A stretch of 64,000 bases of DNA, from the NCBI RefSeq assembly GCF_000744095.1, contig NZ_JQLI01000001.1:3472001-3536000 (forward strand), written 5' to 3'. This DNA is from Cupriavidus necator A5-1 (GTDB lineage Bacteria; Pseudomonadota; Gammaproteobacteria; Burkholderiales; Burkholderiaceae). The position numbers were made by a program, and so were the translations under genes. The notes beneath the pieces are model-generated. The model saw only the letters and a program-made list of their open reading frames with translations, was not told the DNA's origin and made no database searches. Below, one piece after another: positions 16,538-25,696 of this stretch. How positions within the stretch are numbered: the first letter of the stretch is position 1; each line of letters begins with the position of its first letter.

Positions 16538-18160
16538 CTATGCTGCCGAATGCAGGGGTTTCTGCTCGTTCTGCGTGACACCGGACGGAAGCGCGAACAA
16601 GACCATATGCGTGGCAAACACGAGGTGTCCGAGCGTCATTAATGCACCACCGATTGAGCGGCCGTATAGCCACGGTAGCGTGACCGTCACCGATTCGAGG
16701 AACGGCTTGTCCGGGCTCAACAGCGACAGTCCCTGCAGGACGCCGCCGGTGCTTAGCGTAACCATGTAGACGGTGAACCCGGCCACCACGAGCCAAAAAT
16801 GCAACGCAATCAGCCTGGGATGCGGCCAGCGGGTGTCCAGGATCCGCGGCAGTGCGAAATAGACACCGCCAAAGATAACCATCGACACGAACCCGTACAT
16901 ACCCAGGTGGGCGTGAGCCACGGTGAAATGGGTGAAATGCGTAACGGCGTTGAAACTCCGCAGCGCCTCAAAACTGCCCTGCAACGACGCCAACGTGTAC
17001 ATGATCGCGCCAAAGACGATGAAGCGCAGGGTTGGCGAATGACGCAGCGCCCCGAAGTTCCCCTTCAAAGTCAGGTGCTGGTTCAACGAGAAGGAGACCA
17101 CCGGGATGATCATCATCACACTCTGCACAATGGACAGGGTGATGAGCCACTCAGGAACCGGGCCGCCAATCAGATGGTGGGCGCCCACTTGACCATAGAA
17201 GAATGCAAGGGTCCAGAAGCCGAGCAGTGACAAGTTGTACGATTGGACTGGCTTGCCAATGACCTTTGGCAACAGGTAGTAGATGGTTGCGAGAGACAGC
17301 GGCGTGTAGAAGAGGCCAAGCACGTTATGGCCAAACCACCAATTCATCGTCGCCTGCTCTACCCCGAAGTGGACGCCTGGGATCTTGGCTACGATATAGA
17401 GAACGGGGAACCAAAAGAGGGCCGCTCCCATATACCAGACCGAAACGTAGAGATGATGTACGTTCCGACGTTGCAGCATGAAAACGAGCGGCAGGCCAAT
17501 CATCATTCCGCCGACCGCGAACAAGCCGCCGATCTGCCATGGGATTTCCAGCCACTCCATCCCGGCGCTCAGCCCTGCAGCAATGGCACCAAGGCCCGCC
17601 ACCACCCCGGCATTCCAGACAATCGCGCCAAAGATCGCAAAGCGCCCGCCAACCAGGGGCGTACGCAGCAGGCGCGGCATCATCCAGATCGCAAGGCCAA
17701 GCAGCCCCATCGGCGCCCATCCGTAAGCGACGGCATTCAGGTGAATGGTGCGCAGGCGCCCGAACGACAACCATGCGCTGTCTGTCAGCAGGTCAGGCCA
17801 GTGAAGTTTCATCGAGCTGAGCAGACCCGCTGCAGACGCGACAATTAGCCACACCACCGAGGACATCAACATGACGAACGCCGGAAAGGCGCTCGACCGG
17901 TCCGCGCTCTCGCGCAAGGCCAGGTCTTCCCTGGAAACCCCAGTGACATGATTGCGGCGCCCCACATTGCGCTCGAGGGCATCATGCTGTGCCGGATCGG
18001 CTGCGGGTTCCTCAGGAACGCCAATCTCATTGGCCGAGAAGATGACTTTCGCGGCGTTGGTGTCAATGTCAAACAGGCCGCGCCGCAGTGACCATATGAA
18101 GGAAAAGAGGCCTACGATCGATAGAACGAAAGTAGCCAATAGCAAACCTGTGGGATTCAT
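16538..18160 (-). CDS. cbb3-like cytochrome oxidase subunit I with a CcoS-like N-terminal segment
   Basis: 540-residue integral membrane protein with about twelve core helices. Heme b His in RTIHLNAVAYGW (about 142), CuB ligands in WWFGHNVLGLFY and GAHHLIGG, helix VII IYYLLPK, and high-spin/low-spin heme His pair in HFTHFTVAHAHLGMYG. Residues 1-50 (a single helix followed by WSLRRGLFDIDTNAAKVIFSANE) resemble CcoS/FixS, normally a separate small maturation protein, so this looks like a natural fusion joined by a charged linker. It is the first gene of the operon. Heme-copper oxidases of this branch reduce oxygen at high affinity; a NorB-like nitric oxide reductase is the alternative, but the IYYLLPK helix favours cbb3. 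Confidence 0.85.
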   Translation of the reverse strand: MNPTGLLLATFVLSIVGLFSFIWSLRRGLFDIDTNAAKVIFSANEIGVPEEPAADPAQHDALERNVGRRNHVTGVSREDLALRESADRSSAFPAFVMLMSSVVWLIVASAAGLLSSMKLHWPDLLTDSAWLSFGRLRTIHLNAVAYGWAPMGLLGLAIWMMPRLLRTPLVGGRFAIFGAIVWNAGVVAGLGAIAAGLSAGMEWLEIPWQIGGLFAVGGMMIGLPLVFMLQRRNVHHLYVSVWYMGAALFWFPVLYIVAKIPGVHFGVEQATMNWWFGHNVLGLFYTPLSLATIYYLLPKVIGKPVQSYNLSLLGFWTLAFFYGQVGAHHLIGGPVPEWLITLSIVQSVMMIIPVVSFSLNQHLTLKGNFGALRHSPTLRFIVFGAIMYTLASLQGSFEALRSFNAVTHFTHFTVAHAHLGMYGFVSMVIFGGVYFALPRILDTRWPHPRLIALHFWLVVAGFTVYMVTLSTGGVLQGLSLLSPDKPFLESVTVTLPWLYGRSIGGALMTLGHLVFATHMVLFALPSGVTQNEQKPLHSAA

Positions 18161-18436
18161 GAACTTCTGCGCTCTCTGCCGGGACGAATGTCAGCCGTTT
18201 GTCGGCGGACGATACGCGACTATGCTATGCGGTCATTTCACCAGGCGGAAGACGCAGATGCGGGGAAAAAGAGCGGAGCAGATTCAAGGATCGCGATCGC
18301 TGATATGGAACTTTCATGGCGGCCCGATGAGGATGACCCGATCCAGTTCGTGCAAGACGCGCTACCGCGAACATCTGATACGCTGTACACACGTCAAACG
18401 CCACTCCCGGCAGTCTCCCGCAGCATACGAATTCAG

Positions 18437-19864
18437 ATGAGCAGCATGAAGCGATATGAAACCCTTGCGTCCGACATTGCGGAGTCTATCCGCAAGGGTG
18501 TTCTCAGGCCCGGCGACCGGCTGCCGTCCGTCCGGCACTGTAGTGAAAGTCGTGGAATCAGCCAGTCGACTGTCTTTCAGGCTTACTACCGGCTAGAGGC
18601 GCAGGGGCTCGTTCGTGCCCGGCATCGTTCCGGGTATTTCGTCGCCGCAGGAGACACCGCAATTCTTCCGCAGCCGGAGACCGCACCGCGACCGCTTGGC
18701 GAGGCGGTGTCCCTGGATGTCAGCGAGCGTGTCTTTGAGGTCATGGAGTCCAGCCTGGCAAGAGATCTCGTGCCCTTTGGCTCGGCGTTTCCCAGCCCAC
18801 TGCACTTTCCGATGACGCGGCTAGGCCAGATCTTCGCCTCCAGCGTAAAGAAACTGGATCCGTGGAGCAGCGTTGATGACCTGACGCCTGGGAGCGCACG
18901 CCTTCGACGTCAGATTGCGCTTCGTTACCTGGCTGATGGCCTGCAGATCCATACCAACGACATCGTCATCACCAACGGCGCGCTGGAAGCGCTTAATCTG
19001 TGCCTGAGTGCGGTAACCCGCCCTGGCGACGCCGTTGTCGTGGAGTCCCCCACGTTCTCTCCGGCCTTGCAGGCGCTGGGGCGCCTGGGCCTTCATGCCA
19101 TCGAAGTCACAACTCATCCACGCGAAGGCGTCGAACTCGACGCCTTGCAGCAAGCCTTGGAGCGGCACAGACCCAAGGCTTGCTGGCTCATGACAAACTT
19201 CCAGAATCCGCTCGGCAGCCTCATGCCGGACGAAAAGAAGCGCGCATTGGTCGAGTTGCTCACACGATATGGCGTCCCGCTCATTGAGGATGACGTGTTC
19301 GGCGAACTGTACTTCGGGGCCAACCGCCCCAAGCCGGCCAAGGCATTCGACACGGCCGGAATCGTGATGCACTGCTCGTCCTTCTCCAAATGCCTGGCAC
19401 CGGGATACCGCATCGGCTGGACTGCCCCCGGCAAGTTCGCACGCAAGGTTGCGCGCCTTAAGCTGGTGACAACGTTGGCTTCATCCGCGCCAGCTCAAGA
19501 GGCCATCGGTTCTTATCTCGAAAAAGGGGGATTCGACAAACACCTCCGGCGCCTTCGCCAGACTTTGAACACTCAGCAAAGCTGCTTCCTGCAGACGATC
19601 AGCGAGCATTTTCCGGCTGGGACAAAAGCAACTCGCCCGGCTGGGGGATACCTGCTGTGGGTCGAACTCCCCCGACACGTTGATGCCCTTGCTATCCACC
19701 GCCAGGCGCTGTCGCTGGGGATCAGCCCGGCACCAGGTCCAATCTTTTCCGCCAAGCAGGAATTCCGGAACTGCTTGCGCCTGAACTACGGGCATACATG
19801 GGATGCTCGCTCCCAAAAGGCCCTCGTCACCCTTGGACGACTGACAGCCGCCTACGGTCATTAA
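18437..19864 (+). CDS. MocR-type (GntR helix-turn-helix plus aminotransferase-fold) transcriptional regulator
   Basis: 475 residues from ATG 18437 (ATG 18446 is a close alternative; neither has a strong ribosome site). The N-terminal ~70 residues are a GntR winged helix (LASDIAESIRKGVLRPGDRLPSVRHCSESRGISQSTV region). From about residue 110 it has the class I aminotransferase fold with the PLP lysine in MHCSSFSKCLAPGYRIGW near 320, TNGALEALNLCL, NFQNPLGSLMP and the substrate Arg in CLRLNYGH. MocR regulators sense PLP or amino-acid derivatives. Divergent from the oxidase operon and 292 bp upstream of dapA; either could be a target. A frame open from 18188 lacks coding character. Confidence 0.85.
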   Translation: MSSMKRYETLASDIAESIRKGVLRPGDRLPSVRHCSESRGISQSTVFQAYYRLEAQGLVRARHRSGYFVAAGDTAILPQPETAPRPLGEAVSLDVSERVFEVMESSLARDLVPFGSAFPSPLHFPMTRLGQIFASSVKKLDPWSSVDDLTPGSARLRRQIALRYLADGLQIHTNDIVITNGALEALNLCLSAVTRPGDAVVVESPTFSPALQALGRLGLHAIEVTTHPREGVELDALQQALERHRPKACWLMTNFQNPLGSLMPDEKKRALVELLTRYGVPLIEDDVFGELYFGANRPKPAKAFDTAGIVMHCSSFSKCLAPGYRIGWTAPGKFARKVARLKLVTTLASSAPAQEAIGSYLEKGGFDKHLRRLRQTLNTQQSCFLQTISEHFPAGTKATRPAGGYLLWVELPRHVDALAIHRQALSLGISPAPGPIFSAKQEFRNCLRLNYGHTWDARSQKALVTLGRLTAAYGH

Positions 19865-20156
19865 GCCAGGATCACGCACAAGCTCGCACCCGATCCGCCC
19901 ACGTGGCTCCGCTGCCTGCTTTACGCAGGCTAGCGCACGCCTGGCCATAAGAGTAGTACCAGCTGGCGATCAAACCACCATACCAGTTTTCCCGCGCGCG
20001 ACGGAGGGATGCGTGCCGCGCCAAATCGTTTGATTTCGCCGAGCGCCCCTCTGATATGCAATTTCGGCGATCGCCTGATGCTGTTCTCTGCCGGACGTTC
20101 AGCGTACGCTAAACATTCAATGGGAGTGTGCCCAATCTAACGCCTGGAGGAAATTC

Positions 20157-21083
20157 ATGAACGCTCGCGCTGACGAACCCATGCCCAATCGCGGTCACAT
20201 CACAGGCAGCATCCCTGCGTTAGTTACGCCGATGAATGACAACGGGATGCTGGATATTCCCAGGCTTCGAGCTCTGGTTGACTGGCATGTCAACGAAGGT
20301 ACATCGGCATTGGTCGTAATGGGGTCCACAGGTGAGTCACCGACCCTCGACATGGATGAACACTGCACGACGATACGCGAAGTGGTGACATACGCTGCGG
20401 GGCGATTGCCTGTCATCGCAGGCACCGGCGCAAACTCGACCAGCGAAGCACTTGATCTGACCAGGTATGCGAAGAGCGTGGGAGCCAGCGCCGCCCTCTC
20501 GGTTACCCCCTATTACAACAAACCGACACAAGAGGGACTCTTCCAGCATTACCGCAAGCTTGCGGAGAATGTTGACATTCCACTCATTGTGTACAACGTG
20601 CCAGGACGCACCGGCGTTGATTTAGCCGACGATACGATTCAGCGGCTTGCCGAGGTGCCTGGAATCGTAGGGCTTAAGGACGCCACCGGAGATGTCGCTC
20701 GTGGCGCCAGACTCATTCATACGTTGCCTGAGACGTTCTCCGTATATAGCGGCGACGATGAGACTGCGGCTGCGCTGATCTTGCTCGGGGCAAAGGGAAA
20801 TATCTCCGTTACTGCCAACGTCGTTCCCCGCTTGATGCGGGAGCTCTGTGATGCCGCCATGAATGGGGATGTAGCCATGGTGAGGCTCATCTCCAGGAAG
20901 ATCTACCTCCTGAATCAAGCCATGTTTGTCCAGTCGAATCCGATTCCCGTGAAGTGGGCGCTAGCCAGGATGGGTCGAATCGAGGGCGCGTTGCGCCTGC
21001 CCTTGACACCGCTTGGCACTAAATGGGAGCCAGTCCTCTCTCATGCGCTGGCTCATGCTGGTGTAGAGCTTCGCGCGGGATGA
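20157..21083 (+). CDS. dapA: 4-hydroxy-tetrahydrodipicolinate synthase
   Basis: 308-residue TIM-barrel lyase condensing pyruvate with aspartate semialdehyde in lysine and diaminopimelate synthesis. Family landmarks are intact: VMGSTGESPTL near residue 58, TPYYNKPTQEGL near 120, catalytic Tyr in VYNVPGRTGV and Schiff-base Lys in GLKDATGD near 174, then YSGDDETA. A strong GGAGG lies seven to eight bases before the start. The 292-bp upstream region contains two TACCAG elements that could serve the nearby MocR regulator. The intact active site suggests a true DapA, though catabolic paralogues cannot be excluded since another DHDPS-like gene is present at 45378. Confidence 0.85.
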   Translation: MNARADEPMPNRGHITGSIPALVTPMNDNGMLDIPRLRALVDWHVNEGTSALVVMGSTGESPTLDMDEHCTTIREVVTYAAGRLPVIAGTGANSTSEALDLTRYAKSVGASAALSVTPYYNKPTQEGLFQHYRKLAENVDIPLIVYNVPGRTGVDLADDTIQRLAEVPGIVGLKDATGDVARGARLIHTLPETFSVYSGDDETAAALILLGAKGNISVTANVVPRLMRELCDAAMNGDVAMVRLISRKIYLLNQAMFVQSNPIPVKWALARMGRIEGALRLPLTPLGTKWEPVLSHALAHAGVELRAG

Positions 21084-21089
21084 GCCCCC

Positions 21090-21443
21090 GTGTCGCCTGG
21101 AGAACAAGGGCTCTCAGGGACTAGCCTGCGCGACGTCGCCCCATCACGCTCCCCAACGAGAAGCATGCTCTGCCAACCCGCCCAACCCGACTCCGCGTCT
21201 GACGACATGTGGTCTGCCATTGCTGAACTATCGAGTGAGCAGTTGCATACCATTGTCGATCTATCTCTCACTCCACCCGGCCCTCTGACAGATCTTGCCT
21301 CTTTCAGAAATCACGTTCTCGGTATCTTCGAGAACGTCGCAGGCTTCGAGTCAACGGCGCCTCCGGAATCCATCATGCAAAAGCTCTGGACAACATATCG
21401 GCGCACACCTGTCGTGCGCTCCGCTCCCACACAAGCCAGGTAA
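21090..21443 (+). CDS. Possible small hypothetical protein
   Basis: A 117-codon frame just after dapA. From residue 40 onward it reads like plausible helical protein (MWSAIAELSSEQLHTIVDLS and onward), and internal ATG codons at 21165 and 21208 are alternative starts. No ribosome binding site, motif or family was recognised. It may be a genuine small gene, a decayed fragment or chance. The rest of the 21084-21542 interval holds a GC-rich imperfect inverted repeat near 21461-21494 without an adjacent T run and nothing else evident. Confidence 0.3.
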   Translation: MSPGEQGLSGTSLRDVAPSRSPTRSMLCQPAQPDSASDDMWSAIAELSSEQLHTIVDLSLTPPGPLTDLASFRNHVLGIFENVAGFESTAPPESIMQKLWTTYRRTPVVRSAPTQAR

Positions 21444-21542
21444 AAAGGATCAGGCCCATTGCGGCCTCCGGTCCCGAACGGACGGGAGGCTGCCAGCTTG
21501 CCAGCCCCCTGCGATTCGCTGTGCGCGCGAAGCATACCGACA

Positions 21543-24500
21543 TCAATCCGCAGGCTTCAACTCGATCAGCAGATCCTTCGCGGCCACACGGTCCCCCTGT
21601 TTCACATGCACCGCGGCGATTTCGCAGTCGCGATCCGCCGGGATGTGGGTTTCCATCTTCATCGCCTCCAGCGCCATCAGCGTCGTACCCGCAGCCACGC
21701 GCTGTCCCGGCTGGACCGCCACCGTCACGATCGAGCCCGGCATGGGCGCGGCGATATGCAGCGGATTGCCGGGCTCGGCAATCGGACGGCTGCTGCGCAC
21801 CACCGTCGCATGCGTGGTGCTGCGCTGCTCGACCAAGGTTGTGCGCGATTGTCCGTTCAGTTCAAACTGGACCTTGATGACGCCCTCTTCGGCATCAGGA
21901 TGCGTGCCTTGCAGGGAGACCAGCAGGGTCTTGCCCGCCGCGATGTCGATGGCCACCTCCTCCTGCGGCTGCACGCCGTACAGGAATGCCGGCGTGGGCA
22001 GCACCGAAGTATCGCTATAGGCGCGCACATGCGCGTGGTACTCGATGGCCTGTTTCGGATACATCAGGTACGAAGCCAGCTGCCGGTCGTCGAGGGCCTG
22101 CTCGCAGGCCGCTTCGCCCGCGGCGCGCGCCGCATCGAGATCGACTGCCGGAATCTGGTCCCCGGGCCGGTAAGGCGCGGGCGGCTCACCCCGGAGCACC
22201 TTGCGCGAGAGCTCCGCGGGGAAGCCGTCAGGCGGGAAGCCCAGTTCACCCTTGAACAACGAAACCACCGATTCAGGAAATGCAATCTCCTTGGCCGGAT
22301 CGGACACATCGGTGGCGGTCAGGTCATTGGCCACCATCATCAATGCCATATCTCCCACTACCTTGGACGTGGGCGTCACCTTGACGATATCGCCAAACAA
22401 GTGGTTGACATCGGCGTAGGCGCGCGACACCTCGGTCCAGCGATGCTCGATACCGAGCGAGCGGGCCTGCTCGCGCAGGTTGGTGTACTGGCCGCCCGGC
22501 ATTTCGTGACGGTACACGTCGGCCGTGCCGGCGCGGATTTCGGATTCGAACGGCGCGTAGTAACGACGCACCCCTTCCCAGTACATCGACGCCTCATGCA
22601 GGCGCTCCAGACTGAGTCCGGGATCGCGTTCGCTGCCCGCCAGGGCCGCGACAATGCTCGACAGGTTAGGCTGGGAGGTGAGCCCGCTCATCGCATCGAG
22701 CGCGCCGTCCACGGCATCGCAGCCGGCCTCGATGGCAGCCAGTGCGGATGCGGCCGAGATGCCGCTGGTGTCGTGCGTATGGAAATGCACGGGCAGTCCG
22801 GTTTCTTCCTTGAGTGCCTTGACCAGCGCAGCCGCGGCCTGCGGACGGCAGATACCCGCCATGTCCTTGATGCCCAGCACGTGCACGCCGGCGCGCTGCA
22901 GTTCGCGGGCGATACCGACGTAATACTTCAGGTCGTACTTGGCGCGCGACTTGTCGAACAGGTCGCCGGTATAGCAGATCGCGCCTTCGCACAGCGCGCC
23001 GCTTTCGCCGACGGCATCGATCGCCACACGCATATTGCGCACCCAGTTCAGCGAATCGAACACGCGGAACACGTCCACGCCGGCGCTGGCGGCCTGGCGC
23101 ACAAAGAAGCGCACCACGTTGTCCGCGTAATTGGTGTAGCCGACGGCGTTCGAACCACGCAGCAGCATCTGGAACAGCACGTTGGGCACGCGCTCGCGCA
23201 ACTGCTCAAGGCGTTGCCACGGATCCTCCTTGAGGAAGCGCAGCGCCACGTCGAAGGTGGCGCCGCCCCAGCATTCCAGCGAGAACAGCTGCGACAGCTC
23301 GCGCGCGTAGAACGGCGCGATCGGCAGCATGTCCGCGGTGCGCATGCGCGTGGCGAACAGCGACTGGTGCGCGTCGCGCATGGTCGTGTCGGTCAGCAGC
23401 ACCTGCTTCTGGTCGAGCATCCACTGCGAGAACTTTTCCGCGCCGAGCTCGCGCAGCCGGTCGCGCGTGCCATAGGGCAGCGGGCCGCTGTTGTCCACGG
23501 CGGGCAGCACCGGTTTGGGCAGCGGCAACGACGGCAGCGTGCGGCCGCTCATTTCCGGGTGGCCGTTAACGCTGACCTCGCCCAGGTAGCGCAGCAACTT
23601 GGTGGCGCGGTCCAGCCGCTTGGTGAATGCCAGCAGCTCCGGCGTCAGGTCGATAAACCGCGTGGTGACGTCGCCGGACCGGAAGGCGGGATGGTTGATG
23701 ACGTTTTCGAGGAACTGCAGGTTTGAAGCGACACCGCGAATGCGGAACTCGCGCAGCGCGCGGTCCATGCGCCGGATCGACTCGGCGGCCGTGGGCGCCC
23801 AGGTCGTTACCTTGACCAACAGCGAATCGTAGTAAGGGGTGATCACTGCGCCGCCGTAAGCGGTGCCGGCGTCCAGGCGCACACCGAAGCCCGCCGCGCT
23901 GCGGTAGGCGGTGAGCCGGCCATAGTCGGGCAGGAAGCCGTTCTCCGGGTCTTCGGTCGTGATACGGCATTGCAGCGCATGGCCGTTCAACGCAATCCCC
24001 GCCTGGGCCGGAACGCCCGCGGCACGCACGACGATGCCACCGTCTGCGTTGCACGTGTTTTCGGTCATGCCGATATGGCCGCCCTCCGTGATGCGGATCT
24101 GCGCCTTGACGATATCGATGCCGGTGACCATCTCCGTGACCGTGTGCTCGACCTGGATGCGCGGATTGACCTCGATGAAGTAGAACTGCCCCGCGTCCGC
24201 ATCCATCAGGAATTCGACCGTGCCGGCGTGCGTGTAACCGACCGCGCGCATGAGCCGCAGAGCCGCCTCGCACAGGGCCGCCCGGCCAGCATCGTCGAGG
24301 TACGGGGCGGGAGCCCGCTCCACAACCTTCTGGTTGCGCCGCTGCACGGTACAGTCCCGCTCGTAAAGATGCACGAGGTTGCCGTGCGTGTCGCCGAGCA
24401 CCTGTACCTCGACATGGCGTGCGTTGCGCACCAGCTTTTCGACATACACCTCGTCGTTGCCGAACGCGGCCAGCGCCTCGCGCCGGGCCGCGGCGAGCGC

Positions 24501-25052
24501 GCCCTCGAGGTCCTGCTCGCTTTCCAGGGCCCGCATGCCGCGCCCGCCGCCGCCCCAGCTTGCCTTCAGCATCAGCGGGTAGCCGATGCCCGCAGCCAGT
24601 AGCTTGCACGCTTCCAGGTCATGGGGCAGCGGACCGGTTGCCGGCATCACCGGCACGCCCGCCTCGATCGCCGCGTTGCGCGCCGCCACCTTGTTGCCAA
24701 GCTTGCGCATGACCTCCGGCGACGGGCCGATCCAGCGGATCCCGGCATCGATCACCGCCTGTGCGAACTCCGGGTTTTCGGAGAGGAAACCATAGCCCGG
24801 ATGGATGGCGTCGACCTTCGCCTGCCTGGCGATGCGCAGGATGTCGTCGATATCGAGGTAAGCCGCCAGCGGCTTCTTGCCCTCGCCGACCAGGTAGCTC
24901 TCGTCAGCCTTGAAGCGATGGAGCGCAAGGCGGTCTTCCTTCGAATAGATCGCCACCGTGCGAACATTCATCTCGGCGGCCGCGCGCATCACGCGGATCG
25001 AGATCTCGGAACGGTTGGCAATCAGCAGGGATTTGATCGGGTTGTAGTCCAT
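21543..25052 (-). CDS. pyc: Pyruvate carboxylase
   Basis: 1169 residues from ATG 25052 (the frame continues to a GTG at 25076). Single-chain anaplerotic enzyme making oxaloacetate from pyruvate, ATP and bicarbonate. Order of domains: biotin carboxylase N-terminus (IKSLLIANRSEIS), ATP-grasp (LKASWGGGGRGMRA near 160, FIEVNPRIQVEHTVTE near 300), carboxyltransferase (DTTMRDAHQSLFATRMRT near 555, HFHTHDTSG), PYC/OADA domain and C-terminal biotinyl domain with the biotin Lys in ALEAMKMETH near 1135. Length is normal for the alpha4 form. No regulator is adjacent. Confidence 0.95.
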   Translation of the reverse strand: MDYNPIKSLLIANRSEISIRVMRAAAEMNVRTVAIYSKEDRLALHRFKADESYLVGEGKKPLAAYLDIDDILRIARQAKVDAIHPGYGFLSENPEFAQAVIDAGIRWIGPSPEVMRKLGNKVAARNAAIEAGVPVMPATGPLPHDLEACKLLAAGIGYPLMLKASWGGGGRGMRALESEQDLEGALAAARREALAAFGNDEVYVEKLVRNARHVEVQVLGDTHGNLVHLYERDCTVQRRNQKVVERAPAPYLDDAGRAALCEAALRLMRAVGYTHAGTVEFLMDADAGQFYFIEVNPRIQVEHTVTEMVTGIDIVKAQIRITEGGHIGMTENTCNADGGIVVRAAGVPAQAGIALNGHALQCRITTEDPENGFLPDYGRLTAYRSAAGFGVRLDAGTAYGGAVITPYYDSLLVKVTTWAPTAAESIRRMDRALREFRIRGVASNLQFLENVINHPAFRSGDVTTRFIDLTPELLAFTKRLDRATKLLRYLGEVSVNGHPEMSGRTLPSLPLPKPVLPAVDNSGPLPYGTRDRLRELGAEKFSQWMLDQKQVLLTDTTMRDAHQSLFATRMRTADMLPIAPFYARELSQLFSLECWGGATFDVALRFLKEDPWQRLEQLRERVPNVLFQMLLRGSNAVGYTNYADNVVRFFVRQAASAGVDVFRVFDSLNWVRNMRVAIDAVGESGALCEGAICYTGDLFDKSRAKYDLKYYVGIARELQRAGVHVLGIKDMAGICRPQAAAALVKALKEETGLPVHFHTHDTSGISAASALAAIEAGCDAVDGALDAMSGLTSQPNLSSIVAALAGSERDPGLSLERLHEASMYWEGVRRYYAPFESEIRAGTADVYRHEMPGGQYTNLREQARSLGIEHRWTEVSRAYADVNHLFGDIVKVTPTSKVVGDMALMMVANDLTATDVSDPAKEIAFPESVVSLFKGELGFPPDGFPAELSRKVLRGEPPAPYRPGDQIPAVDLDAARAAGEAACEQALDDRQLASYLMYPKQAIEYHAHVRAYSDTSVLPTPAFLYGVQPQEEVAIDIAAGKTLLVSLQGTHPDAEEGVIKVQFELNGQSRTTLVEQRSTTHATVVRSSRPIAEPGNPLHIAAPMPGSIVTVAVQPGQRVAAGTTLMALEAMKMETHIPADRDCEIAAVHVKQGDRVAAKDLLIELKPAD

Positions 25053-25134
25053 GGGGCGCGCAAAGAAATGAACCACGGCACGGCGTGGTCAATGGATCGG
25101 AGAGCAGGAGAAGGATGAAGACTTCGCCGGGCCG

Positions 25135-25335
25135 CTAGTCGTAGTGAGCAAATGGGGTGTGCGAATCCATCCAGTCGTAGTGCCCTGTCGTAGCCGCCCA
25201 AGCCCAGTTTGTTCGCCATGGCGACTGCTCATTGCTTTCGCAATGCTCGCCTCGCTTCTGTCCAGCACGCGGCTTGCTGTCATCGCCGGCAAGCTCGCGG
25301 CTGTCCGCGCCGGCTCCGTGTCTTCCGTAGTACAT
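25135..25335 (-). CDS. Possible small aromatic-rich hypothetical protein upstream of pyc
   Basis: 66 codons, same strand as pyc and ending 82 bp before it. The C-terminal third is rich in Trp, Tyr and His (WRTNWAWAATTGHYDW, then a second HYD at the end), unusual for a random frame. An AGAGGA lies about 12 bases before the ATG, longer than ideal. No family recognised. If real it would be co-transcribed with pyc or act as a leader ORF. Confidence 0.3.
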   Translation of the reverse strand: MYYGRHGAGADSRELAGDDSKPRAGQKRGEHCESNEQSPWRTNWAWAATTGHYDWMDSHTPFAHYD

Positions 25336-25696
25336 CGCGGTGCATTCCTCTTCAAGATCCAGGGCGCCTGCCCTTCAACGCAACGCGATAGCCAGGCGAC
25401 GGCAAATTTTGCAGGCAGAGCCAGAGGCGTGCCCGTTCGATCTTCTTTGCGCAAGAAACGGACCAATGCCAACCAGATCGTGCATCTCCTTGATTTATCG
25501 GGAGATTTTCAAGGGACTCAGTTCCATGGATTTCATAATTGAAATCCAATATTGCATCCGTGAGATCCGGTAGCCCGCAACGAACGCGGCCTCGACGGGA
25601 CGATAACGTCATCTCATACGTGGCCACGGCGCCGCGGGCGTCCGGCACAATCGAACCTTTCCACCGCCCTCGGTCGCCTGAACCCACCGTACTGGC
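25336..25696. other. Intergenic region upstream of pyc and phoD
   Basis: About 360 bp between the possible small ORF and the phosphatase gene. It should hold the divergent promoters of the two flanking units, but no strong -35/-10 pair, terminator or RNA gene could be identified by eye. Long frames crossing it on the minus strand are antisense shadows of the phosphatase gene. Confidence 0.4.

Noticed and set aside
21461..21494. Intrinsic terminator for pyc
   Set aside because: There is an imperfect GC-rich inverted repeat, but the nearest T run on the minus strand is about 20 bases away from the stem.
21459..23726. 755-codon plus-strand open frame
   Set aside because: It is antisense to pyruvate carboxylase, whose frame shows all expected domains; the plus-strand translation is Arg/His-rich low-complexity typical of a shadow frame in high-GC DNA.
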